Shown here: piece after piece, positions 8,320 to 15,609 of the stretch | How the letters are laid out: each line of letters starts with the position of its first letter | How positions within the stretch are numbered: position 1 is the first letter of the stretch | Source: Shimia_B sp038527375 | Lineage (GTDB): Bacteria > Pseudomonadota > Alphaproteobacteria > Rhodobacterales > Rhodobacteraceae | Direction: 5' to 3' | Length of the DNA: 37,308 nt | NCBI GenBank assembly: GCA_038527375.1 | Contig: JBCBFU010000027.1 | Coordinates: 1-37,308, forward strand | The notes under the pieces: generated by a model | What the model saw: the letters and a program-made list of their open reading frames with translations, nothing else | What the model was told of the DNA's origin: nothing | Database searches by the model: none | Made by a program: the position numbers and the translations under genes

Positions 8320-10446
8320 GTGCAGGCCGGTGTCTTGGATGACCCACGCGAAACGCAAGGCGACGGTCTGAAACCGCGCGCCATGTTCGGGGCGTTTTCA
8401 GAGGCCTTGCAACGCCAACGCGGGCACCTGTTGTGCTTTGCGCCGGTCTGCTTGGGTCTTGGGATCGGGCTCTATTTCGCACTGCGGTTCGAGCCGTCAC
8501 TGGCCCAGCATGCGGGTGTCTTGGGCCTGTCGGGCTTTGCTGTCTTGGCTGCATGGCGGTTGCGGCACACGGTGGGGCCTGCGCTGCTTGCAATGGCCTT
8601 GATCGGGCTGGGGTTTTGCTGGGCAGGCCTGCGCAGTCACTGGGTCGCGGGCCCCGTTCTGGATTTTCGCTATTACGGCCCCGTCGAAGGGCGGTTGGTC
8701 GCCATCGACCGGTCCGCCAGCGACAAGATCAGACTGACGCTCGATCAGGTGCGGATGGACATGCGCGGCCCGCCGCCCCAGCGGGTGCGCGTGTCGCTCC
8801 ACGGGCAGGGCGACGTACCGGTGCCAGATCCGGGCACGCGCCTGATCGTGACGGCCAACGTGTCGCCGCCGCCCAGCCCCGCCGAACCGGGCGGGTTCGA
8901 TTTCGAACGCCACGCGTGGTTTCTGCATCTGGGCGGTGTGGGCTACGCGCGCAGCCCCGCCCTTATCTGGGAAGAGGCGCCGCAAGGCGCGACATTGGTG
9001 GTGTTCCGCACCCGCATGGCGATCTCTGACTGGGTGCAGGCCAAAATGCCGGGGCAGGTCGGCGCGGTGGCGGCGGCCCTTTTGGTGGGGGACCGGTCGG
9101 GGATGGATCAGGATGTGGTGCGGGACCTGCGCCAATCGAACCTTGCCCATCTCCTGGCGATTTCGGGCCTGCACATGGGGCTGTTGACCGGGTTTGTCTT
9201 CGGCTCCGTGCGCGCGGGGCTGGCGCTGATCCCCCGGATCGCGCTGCGCTATCCCACGCGCAAGATCGCCGCCGTGGTCGCGCTGATCGCGGGCGCAGTC
9301 TATCTGGCCTTGTCCGGGGGGGCCGTCGCTACGGAACGTGCCTTTGTGATGGTGGCGGTGGTTCTGGGCGGCGTCTTAGCCGACCGGCGCGCGTTGACCT
9401 TGCGCGCCGTGGCGATCGCGGCGCTGGTTGTGCTGGCCTTGCGGCCAGAGGCGCTGCTTTCACCCGGGTTTCAGATGTCCTTTGCAGCCACCACAGCCCT
9501 TGTGGCGACCTTTGGCGCGCTTAACACCATGGGGACCGGCGGCAATCGCTGGTGGATGCGGGGCGTGCGCGGGCAGGCGGTGTCTTTGGTGCTGTCATCT
9601 GCCATCGCAGGCGCCGCGACGGCCCCGTTGGCGGCGGCGCATTTCAACATCATCTCAAGCTACGGTCTTATCGCAAATTTGGCCAGCGTGCCCTTGATGG
9701 GGGCCCTCGTGATGCCCGCCGCGGTGGTGGCGGTCATCCTCGCGCCGTTTGGATTGGCGGGTGTCGCGCTCTGGGTCATGGGACAGGGGATCACGTGGAT
9801 CCTCTTTGTGGCCGACACCGTTGCGGGGTGGGACGGGGCGGTGACCCGCGTGCCTGCGCCGGGGCCTGAGGTCTTGCCGATCATGGCGCTGGGTGCGCTG
9901 TGGATCGTCCTTTGGGCGGGCAGGGCGCGGCTGCTGGGGCTGATCCCAATGGTCACAGCCTTGGGCCTGTGGGCGGGTGTTGACCGGCCCGATCTTTTGA
10001 TTTCACCGACGGGCGGCCTGATTGGCTGGAAGACGGCGCAAGGGTCCCGTGCGCTCAGCCGTCCGGCCGGGGATGGGTTCGTCGCGCAAAGCTGGTTGGA
10101 GAATGACGGTGACAGCGCCGATCAGGAAACCGCCCACGCGCGCGGCGGGCCTACGCCGGGAGAGGTCACGCTGGGCGGGCGCACCTATATCCACATCGCA
10201 GGTGTCGCAGGCCGTTCGGCGACCTGCACCCAGGACGAGGTTTTGATCGTCACCCAAGCGCCGGAGCAGGCGGTGCCCTGCCGTGTCCTGACGCCGGAAA
10301 CCCTGCGCGAGACGGGCGCGATTGCCGTGTACGAGACCGATGAAGCCCCCCGCGAGATCACTGCGCACGGGGTGGCGGGCGCACGTTTGTGGAACAACGC
10401 GCGCGTCCGACGCGATCACGCGAGGCTTTGGACCTTAGGTCAATAA
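8320..10446 (+). CDS. comEC: ComEC/Rec2-family DNA-uptake channel protein
   Basis: ComEC is the inner-membrane channel that carries single-stranded DNA into the cytoplasm in naturally competent bacteria. The 708-residue product has an N-terminal hydrophobic pair of helices (about 45-105) and a soluble OB-like DUF4131 region (about 110-225). The polytopic Competence domain follows (about 230-530), with the signature LLVGDRSGMDQDV and QSNLAHLLAISGLHMGLL. The C-terminal 150 residues (from about DRPDLLISPTGGLIGWK) are in the place of the metallo-beta-lactamase-like domain, but I see no HxHxDH motif; this is usual in alphaproteobacterial members. The start is a GTG with a strong GAAGGGGG upstream. 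No other competence genes are in view. Confidence 0.9.
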   Translation: MQAGVLDDPRETQGDGLKPRAMFGAFSEALQRQRGHLLCFAPVCLGLGIGLYFALRFEPSLAQHAGVLGLSGFAVLAAWRLRHTVGPALLAMALIGLGFCWAGLRSHWVAGPVLDFRYYGPVEGRLVAIDRSASDKIRLTLDQVRMDMRGPPPQRVRVSLHGQGDVPVPDPGTRLIVTANVSPPPSPAEPGGFDFERHAWFLHLGGVGYARSPALIWEEAPQGATLVVFRTRMAISDWVQAKMPGQVGAVAAALLVGDRSGMDQDVVRDLRQSNLAHLLAISGLHMGLLTGFVFGSVRAGLALIPRIALRYPTRKIAAVVALIAGAVYLALSGGAVATERAFVMVAVVLGGVLADRRALTLRAVAIAALVVLALRPEALLSPGFQMSFAATTALVATFGALNTMGTGGNRWWMRGVRGQAVSLVLSSAIAGAATAPLAAAHFNIISSYGLIANLASVPLMGALVMPAAVVAVILAPFGLAGVALWVMGQGITWILFVADTVAGWDGAVTRVPAPGPEVLPIMALGALWIVLWAGRARLLGLIPMVTALGLWAGVDRPDLLISPTGGLIGWKTAQGSRALSRPAGDGFVAQSWLENDGDSADQETAHARGGPTPGEVTLGGRTYIHIAGVAGRSATCTQDEVLIVTQAPEQAVPCRVLTPETLRETGAIAVYETDEAPREITAHGVAGARLWNNARVRRDHARLWTLGQ

Positions 10447-10500
10447 GGGCCCGTTGCGCGCCGGATGCCGTTTGCAGCATCGAAGGTGCGGGGTGTCGAA

Positions 10501-10535
10501 GCCAGTGGACCAAACCCGGTGGACCGAAGCCCGGT
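10501..10535. repeat. Imperfect 14-bp tandem repeat between comEC and lexA
   Basis: The two convergent genes are separated by 91 bases. Within these, two near-copies of a 14-base unit containing GTGGACC lie side by side (CCAGTGGACCAAA then CCCGGTGGACCGAAG). There is no clear hairpin with a T-run for either gene. I cannot assign a function. Confidence 0.3.
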
Positions 10536-10537
10536 TA

Positions 10538-11251
10538 TCAGTAAGTCCGGATCAACCCGACCAGCTTGCCCTGCACCTTGACCTGATCGTCGCGGAGCAC
10601 CCGCGTCTCGTAGGCGGGGTTCGCCGCCTCCAGCGCGATGGTCGACCCATTTTGGCGGAAATACTTGAGCGTTGCTTCCTGATCTTCGACCAGCGCGACC
10701 ACGATATCGCCGTTCTGGGCCACCTGCGTTTCGCGGATGACCACGACATCGCCATTGTTGATCCCGGCCTCGATCATCGAGTCGCCCTTGACCTCAAGCG
10801 CGTAGTGTTCGCCCTTGCCGGACAGCATGTGTCCCGGCACGGCCACGTTGTGCGAGCGGTTGTTGATCGCCTCGATCGGGACACCGGCGGCGATCTTGCC
10901 CATGACCGGCAGCTCGGTCGCGATAGCGTCGACGGCCATGGCCGCGGGCGGGATACTGTCGGGGCGATCCCCGTCGATCACGCGGGGCTGGAAGCCTTCG
11001 CTTCCACTGTCATTAAAGCCAGCAGGTGTGCCCATGGCGTCGGGTAGCTTGACGATCTCGATGGCGCGGGCGCGGTGGGCCATGCGGCGGATAAAGCCGC
11101 GCTCTTCCAGCGCGGTGATCAATCGGTGGATACCCGATTTCGACCGCAGGTCCAGCGCCTCCTTCATTTCGTCAAAGGAGGGGGGGACGCCGTCGCGTTG
11201 CATCCGCGTGTTGATGAATTCCAAGAGGTCTTTTTGCTTTTTGGTCAACAT
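10538..11251 (-). CDS. lexA: LexA repressor, SOS regulator
   Basis: LexA represses DNA-damage genes and cleaves itself when activated by RecA on single-stranded DNA. The 237-residue product has an N-terminal winged helix (1-65, with the recognition region SFDEMKEALDLRSKSGIHRL). A linker longer than in E. coli follows, then the S24 peptidase domain. The cleavage site is A122-G123 in GKIAAGVP; the catalytic serine is S158 (KGDSMIEAG) and the lysine is K196 (EATLKYF). It starts at ATG 11251 with GGAGAG upstream. Its promoter contains a canonical alphaproteobacterial SOS box (separate entries), so it is autoregulated. It lies 84 bases downstream of moeA, so readthrough from the trp/moa operon is also possible. 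Confidence 0.97.
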   Translation of the reverse strand: MLTKKQKDLLEFINTRMQRDGVPPSFDEMKEALDLRSKSGIHRLITALEERGFIRRMAHRARAIEIVKLPDAMGTPAGFNDSGSEGFQPRVIDGDRPDSIPPAAMAVDAIATELPVMGKIAAGVPIEAINNRSHNVAVPGHMLSGKGEHYALEVKGDSMIEAGINNGDVVVIRETQVAQNGDIVVALVEDQEATLKYFRQNGSTIALEAANPAYETRVLRDDQVKVQGKLVGLIRTY

Positions 11252-11287
11252 GGTCGAACTCTCCGTGGCGCCGCTCGTTTTGCGTCT

Positions 11288-11302
11288 GTTCTACGGATGT
11301 TC
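11288..11302 (-). promoter_or_regulatory. LexA operator (SOS box) of lexA
   Basis: GTTCTACGGATGTTC, read on the plus strand, matches exactly the GTTC-N7-GTTC direct-repeat operator known for alphaproteobacterial LexA. It overlaps the -10 element of the lexA promoter, a position suited to autorepression. I did not notice a second copy with exact spacing elsewhere; one near-match with six-base spacing inside ccmF was rejected. Confidence 0.93.
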
Positions 11303-11316
11303 CCCTTTTGTGTCAA
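11288..11316 (-). promoter_or_regulatory. Sigma-70-type promoter of lexA
   Basis: On the minus strand, TTGACA (11316-11311) is a perfect -35. After exactly 17 bases comes TAGAAC (11293-11288), an acceptable -10 that is also the downstream half of the SOS box. Transcription would start near 11280, about 30 bases before the lexA ATG. Confidence 0.85.
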
Positions 11317-11335
11317 CTCTTGCGTGGTTTGACCG

Positions 11336-12511
11336 TTACAGGGGCAAGATCTCGATAGGATCGCCTGCCTTTGCAGGCGGCGCGCCGATGGGGCGGATTG
11401 CCAAGGCATTGGCGGCGGCCAGAACAGACAAGAGCGCGCTGTCCTGACGGGATGCGACGGTGACCTGACCTTCGTCGACCACGGCGCGCATATAGTGCTC
11501 ACGCGGGCCGCCTTCGGGCATGTCGTGGGTCAAGGTTGCGGTGATACGGGGCGCGGGGCGCGCGGGCAATCCATGCAGGACATCGATGACAGGACCGACA
11601 AACACGCGGCCGCAGACCATGGCGGATACAGGGTTGCCGGGCAGGCCGATCATCATGCGTCCAGACATCGCGCCCGCCATCAAGGGTTTCCCCGGGCGCA
11701 TGGCGATCTTGTAAAAGCTCTGTTTCATCCCGGCCGCTGCGGCAGCCTGCGCCACCAGGTCATGATCGCCCACCGAGGCCCCGCCAATGGTCACGATCAG
11801 GTCGGCATCGCGGGCAAACCGAAACGCCGAGGCGAGGCTGTCGAGCGTATCGCGCGCAATGGGCAGTACACGGGGCAGGGCACCAGCCTCGCGCAACATC
11901 GCCTGCAGGCCAAAGGTATTGGACGCGATGATCTGGTCGGGGCCCGGGGCCTCACCCGGCATGACCAATTCGTCGCCCGTGGCGATAAGGGCCACGCGGG
12001 CCTGCCGCGTGACGGGGACACTGGCCACGTTCATGGCGGCGAGCAGCGCGATATCCGACGGGGTGAGGCGTTTGGGCGGGGTCAGAGGGCTTTCGCCCGC
12101 CGAAAAATCGGCGCCGGCGGGGCGGATATGGGCCCCGCGCGCGCCGGCCTCGGTCAGCGTGACACGGCTGCCGTCAGCGCTGACATTCTCCTGAATGGTG
12201 ACGTGGTCGGCCCCGTCCGGCAGGGGCGCACCGGTGAAGATGCGCACGCATTGCCCTTGACCGACCGTGCCCGCGTACCCGTGACCAGCGGCGGCCTCTC
12301 CCACCAGATCGAGTGTGGCCCCGTCCACCGCGTCCGAAGACCGGAGCGCATAGCCATCCATGGCCGAGGCCGCAAAGGGCGGTTGTGTGCGGCGGGCCGA
12401 CACGGGCGCAGACAGGACACGACCAGCGGCCTCTGACAGCGGGACATGTTCAGTCCCGAGCGGGCGGGCCAGCGCAAAGAGGTGGTCGAGCGCCTCATCT
12501 ACTGAGATCAT
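11336..12511 (-). CDS. moeA: Molybdopterin molybdenumtransferase MoeA
   Basis: MoeA inserts molybdate into adenylylated molybdopterin, the last step of molybdenum cofactor synthesis. The 391-residue product shows the family layout: PPFAASAMDGYAL near residue 45, IFTGAPLPDGAD, then the MogA-like domain with GDELVMPGEAPGPDQIIASN, TIGGASVGDHD, MRPGKPLMAG and GLPGNPVSAMV, and a small C-terminal beta-barrel. The start overlaps the moaC stop as ATGA, so translation is coupled. Pairing with moaC supports the assignment. moaA, moaB, moaD and moaE are not in this window. Confidence 0.95.
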   Translation of the reverse strand: MISVDEALDHLFALARPLGTEHVPLSEAAGRVLSAPVSARRTQPPFAASAMDGYALRSSDAVDGATLDLVGEAAAGHGYAGTVGQGQCVRIFTGAPLPDGADHVTIQENVSADGSRVTLTEAGARGAHIRPAGADFSAGESPLTPPKRLTPSDIALLAAMNVASVPVTRQARVALIATGDELVMPGEAPGPDQIIASNTFGLQAMLREAGALPRVLPIARDTLDSLASAFRFARDADLIVTIGGASVGDHDLVAQAAAAAGMKQSFYKIAMRPGKPLMAGAMSGRMMIGLPGNPVSAMVCGRVFVGPVIDVLHGLPARPAPRITATLTHDMPEGGPREHYMRAVVDEGQVTVASRQDSALLSVLAAANALAIRPIGAPPAKAGDPIEILPL

Positions 12512-12987
12512 GTCGCCTCGTACCGACCTGATTTTCCGCCATCTTTCAGGATCACGCGGAGGCCTTCGACGCGCATGTCCTTGTCCACGGCCTTGAGCAT
12601 GTCATAGAGCGTCAGCGCCGCCACGGAGGCAGCGGTCAGCGCCTCCATCTCGACCCCGGTTTGGCCGCGTGTCTTGACGGTGGCCTCGATATGGACCGTG
12701 TTCGTGTCCGCCTCGGGCGTCAGGTCGACCGAGACCTTGGTGATGGGCAGGGGATGACACAGCGGGATCAGATCGGCGGTGCGTTTGGCGCCCATGATCC
12801 CGGCCAGACGCGCGGTGCCCAGCACATCGCCCTTCTTGGCCGTGCCTTCCAAAACGTGTTGCAGCGTTTCAGCCGCCATGTGGACCCGCGCTTCGGCCCG
12901 CGCGATGCGGTCCGTCACGTCCTTGGCCGAAACATCGACCATGTGGGCCTGACCGGCGGCATCGAAATGGCTGAGGCCGCCCGCCAT
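12508..12987 (-). CDS. moaC: Cyclic pyranopterin monophosphate synthase MoaC
   Basis: MoaC converts 3',8-cyclo-7,8-dihydro-GTP, made by MoaA, into cyclic pyranopterin monophosphate, the first dedicated intermediate of the molybdenum cofactor. The 159-residue product is full length. It has the conserved LIPLCHPLPITKVSVDL segment with the active-site histidine, MEALTAASVAALTLYDMLKA, and the K-D-GGKSG end (VILKDGGKSG). Its ATG shares one base with the trpC stop (TAATG) and its stop overlaps moeA by four bases. This places a cofactor pair inside the tryptophan operon transcript. Confidence 0.96.
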   Translation of the reverse strand: MAGGLSHFDAAGQAHMVDVSAKDVTDRIARAEARVHMAAETLQHVLEGTAKKGDVLGTARLAGIMGAKRTADLIPLCHPLPITKVSVDLTPEADTNTVHIEATVKTRGQTGVEMEALTAASVAALTLYDMLKAVDKDMRVEGLRVILKDGGKSGRYEAT

Positions 12988-13802
12988 TAGAACGGCGTGG
13001 CCATCAGCGGATTGGCCAGAATTTCGCGCGTGGCCGCCGTCACGTCCTCCTGCCGCATGAGGCTTTCCCCGATGAGGAAGGTACGCGCGCCAAACTGGGC
13101 CAGTTCTGCCAGATCGGCAGGGGTAAAGAGCCCGCTTTCGGCAACCAGATGGCGTTCCGAATCGGCGAGCCGGGCGAGCCGTTTGGTCGTCTCCAACGTT
13201 ACTTCGAACGTGTGCAGGTTGCGGTTGTTGACACCGAGGAGGGGAGATTTCAGGGCTGCGGCCCGGTCGAGCTCTTCCTCGTCATGGACCTCGATCAGCG
13301 CGTCCATGCCCCATTCCGTGGCAGCGGCCTCGAGCTCGGCCGCCTGCGCATCGCTGACCGAGGCCATGATGATCAGGATGCAATCGGCCCCCCAGGCGCG
13401 CGCCTCGGCCACTTGGTACGTGTCATAGAGGAAATCCTTGCGCAGGACGGGCAGATCGCAGGCCTCGCGCGCCTGCATCAGAAATTCCGGCGCGCCTTGG
13501 AAGCTGGGTGTGTCCGTCAACACGGACAGGCAGGTCGCCCCGCCCATGGCATAAGCGTTGGCCAGCGCGGGAACGTCAAAGTCCGCACGGATCAGCCCCT
13601 TGGACGGCGAGGCCTTTTTGATCTCGGCGATCAAACCATAGCCCTGACGCGAGGCTTCCATCACAGCCTCGGCAAAGGGGCGCACGGGCGGCGCGGCGCG
13701 CGCCTGATCCTCGAGCTCGGCCAGAGGCAGCGCCTCCCTGGCAGCGGCGATCTCGTCCAGTTTGTAGGCCTTGATCTTTTCCAGGATCGTGGGAACGGAC
13801 AT
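12987..13802 (-). CDS. trpC: Indole-3-glycerol phosphate synthase
   Basis: TrpC closes the ring of carboxyphenylamino-deoxyribulose phosphate to indole-3-glycerol phosphate, the fourth step from chorismate to tryptophan. The 271-residue TIM-barrel protein is the monofunctional form, without a fused TrpF. Key segments are LIAEIKKASPSKGLIRADFD (substrate-binding lysine and SPSKG), VLRKDFLYDTYQV, LIEVHDEEEL, LLGVNNRNLHTFEV, VAESGLFTPADL and FLIGESLMR. The start codon overlaps the trpD stop by one base and the stop overlaps the moaC start by one base. Confidence 0.97.
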   Translation of the reverse strand: MSVPTILEKIKAYKLDEIAAAREALPLAELEDQARAAPPVRPFAEAVMEASRQGYGLIAEIKKASPSKGLIRADFDVPALANAYAMGGATCLSVLTDTPSFQGAPEFLMQAREACDLPVLRKDFLYDTYQVAEARAWGADCILIIMASVSDAQAAELEAAATEWGMDALIEVHDEEELDRAAALKSPLLGVNNRNLHTFEVTLETTKRLARLADSERHLVAESGLFTPADLAELAQFGARTFLIGESLMRQEDVTAATREILANPLMATPF

Positions 13803-14821
13803 TACGCGGCTTCCTGTGTGATTTTGGCGAGGCCCTCGACCTTGGCCTTGGCGGCACCAGTGTCGATGGCCTCGGCGGCGAGGTGCGCGCCTTCGGCCAG
13901 ATCGCCTGCGCGGTCTGCAATCACGAGGGCGGCTGCGGCGTTCAAAAGGACCGCATCGCGATAGGCCCCGCGCTGACCGTCCAGAAGGGCGCGGAAGGCA
14001 CGCGCATTATCCTCGGGCGTGCCACCCAGGATGGCAGAGAACGGATGCACAGGCAGGCCCGCCTGTTCGGGATGCACCTCGATGCTGCGGATCCTGCCAT
14101 CGGCGAGCGCCGCGACCTGACTGGTTCCGGTGATCGTCAACTCATCCGTTCCGTCCGACCCGTGGACGAGCCAGGCCTTCTCTGACCCCAGTTCTTGCAG
14201 CGTCTCGGCCATGGGGAAAATGAGATCGGGCGCAAAGGCCCCGGTCAGTTGGCGTTTCACGCCTGCGGGGTTCGTCAGCGGACCGAGGATGTTGAAGATC
14301 GTTTTGGTGCCGAGCTCTTGGCGCACGGGCATCACGTGGCGGATGGCGGGGTGGTGCATCGGGGCCATCATGAAGCCGATCCCGACCTCGGCCAGCGCGC
14401 GTTCGACGACAGGGGCGCCCACCATGACGTTGATGCCCATCTGCCCCAGCGCGTCAGCCGCCCCCGACAGCGACGACAGGTTCTTGTTGCCGTGCTTGGC
14501 CACCGTCACACCGGCACCGGCAACGACAAAGGCCGTCGCGGTGGAGATGTTCAGCGTGCCTTTGCCGTCACCCCCGGTGCCCACAATGTCGATCGCCCCG
14601 GCAGGCGCTGCCACCGGGTTGCACTTGGCCCGCATCACAGCAGAGGCCGCGGCATATTCGGCCACGCTTTCCCCACGTGCGCGCATCGCCATCAGCAGAC
14701 CGCCCATCTGGGCCGGCGTGGCGGTGCCTTCGAAGAGGTATTCAAATGCTTCCTCGGCCTGTGCGCGGCTCAGCGGGCCTTCGGACGCGGCAAACAGGAT
14801 CGGCTTCATCGCGTCGGTCAT
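13802..14821 (-). CDS. trpD: Anthranilate phosphoribosyltransferase
   Basis: TrpD transfers the phosphoribosyl group of PRPP to anthranilate. The 339-residue product has the glycine-rich PRPP motif VGTGGDGKGTLNIST, the KHGNKNLSSLSGAADAL anthranilate/PRPP-binding stretch, MHHPAIRHVMPVRQELGTKTIFNILGPLTNPA, and VHGSDGTDELT near the metal site. It is a separate protein, not fused to TrpG as in enterobacteria. The start overlaps the trpG stop by four bases (ATGA). Confidence 0.97.
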   Translation of the reverse strand: MTDAMKPILFAASEGPLSRAQAEEAFEYLFEGTATPAQMGGLLMAMRARGESVAEYAAASAVMRAKCNPVAAPAGAIDIVGTGGDGKGTLNISTATAFVVAGAGVTVAKHGNKNLSSLSGAADALGQMGINVMVGAPVVERALAEVGIGFMMAPMHHPAIRHVMPVRQELGTKTIFNILGPLTNPAGVKRQLTGAFAPDLIFPMAETLQELGSEKAWLVHGSDGTDELTITGTSQVAALADGRIRSIEVHPEQAGLPVHPFSAILGGTPEDNARAFRALLDGQRGAYRDAVLLNAAAALVIADRAGDLAEGAHLAAEAIDTGAAKAKVEGLAKITQEAA

Positions 14822-15399
14822 GCGGGGACTTTCATCTCGTTCAGGAAGTTCTGCAGGAGCGCGTGACCGTGTTCCGAGGCGATGCTTTCAGGGTGGAATT
14901 GCAGCCCGTGGATCGGCAGGGTCTTGTGTTGCAGACCCATGATGGTGCCGTCTTCCAGCTCTGCCGTGATCTCCAGCGCGTCGGGAAGCGTCTCACGCTC
15001 GACAATCAGCGAATGGTAGCGCGTGGCCTCGAAGGGCGAGGGCAGCCCGGCGAACAGCCCTTTGCCCGTGTGTTTCATGGTGCCCATCTTGCCATGCACG
15101 ATCTCGTGGCAGCGCACGACCGTGCCGCCAAAGGCTTGCCCGATAGTCTGGTGCCCAAGGCACACGCCCATCAGCGGCATGCGGGTCTCTGCCGCGGCCT
15201 CCACCATGGCCAGACAAATGCCCGCCTGATCGGGATCGCAGGGACCAGGTGACAGCAGAATGCCCGCAGGCTTCATCGCCATCGCCTCTTGCACGTTCAG
15301 GGCGTCATTGCGCTTCACGACCACATCGGCCCCCAACTCGCCCAGATAATGAACGAGGTTGTAGGTAAAGCTGTCGTAGTTATCGATCAGAAGCAGCAT
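14818..15399 (-). CDS. trpG: Anthranilate synthase component II (glutamine amidotransferase)
   Basis: TrpG hydrolyses glutamine and passes ammonia to TrpE for anthranilate synthesis. In some bacteria the same subunit also serves aminodeoxychorismate synthase (PabA). The 193-residue class I amidotransferase has the nucleophile C80 in MGVCLGHQTIGQAFGG, the PGPCDPDQAG motif, and the H169/E171 pair in LQFHPESIASEHG. It is the first gene of trpGDC-moaC-moeA. Its partner trpE is about 5 kb away on the same strand, beyond four genes of opposite direction. I looked for a Trp-rich leader peptide or attenuator in 15400-15609 and saw none that convinced me. Confidence 0.95.
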   Translation of the reverse strand: MLLLIDNYDSFTYNLVHYLGELGADVVVKRNDALNVQEAMAMKPAGILLSPGPCDPDQAGICLAMVEAAAETRMPLMGVCLGHQTIGQAFGGTVVRCHEIVHGKMGTMKHTGKGLFAGLPSPFEATRYHSLIVERETLPDALEITAELEDGTIMGLQHKTLPIHGLQFHPESIASEHGHALLQNFLNEMKVPA

Positions 15400-15609
15400 A
15401 TCCGGTGGTCTCCGAGGGTGTTCTCAGTCGCCCCCCGAGAGGGTCGGCAAAAGGGGCTATCGTCGGGGTCCCCCAACGCGGTATAGATGCAAGGGAGTAG
15501 GGCAGGCCGTCAAGGGCCGTTCCGGGGCGGGCAGGCCGCACCAGATACGCGGCATAGCGACGGCCCAATTCAGACAGGGTTCACCGAAACCCTGCGGTGT
15601 GAGGGCGGA

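Noticed and set aside
15400..15609. Trp leader peptide/attenuator before trpG
   Set aside because: No short reading frame with consecutive Trp codons followed by alternative hairpins and a T-run could be identified.
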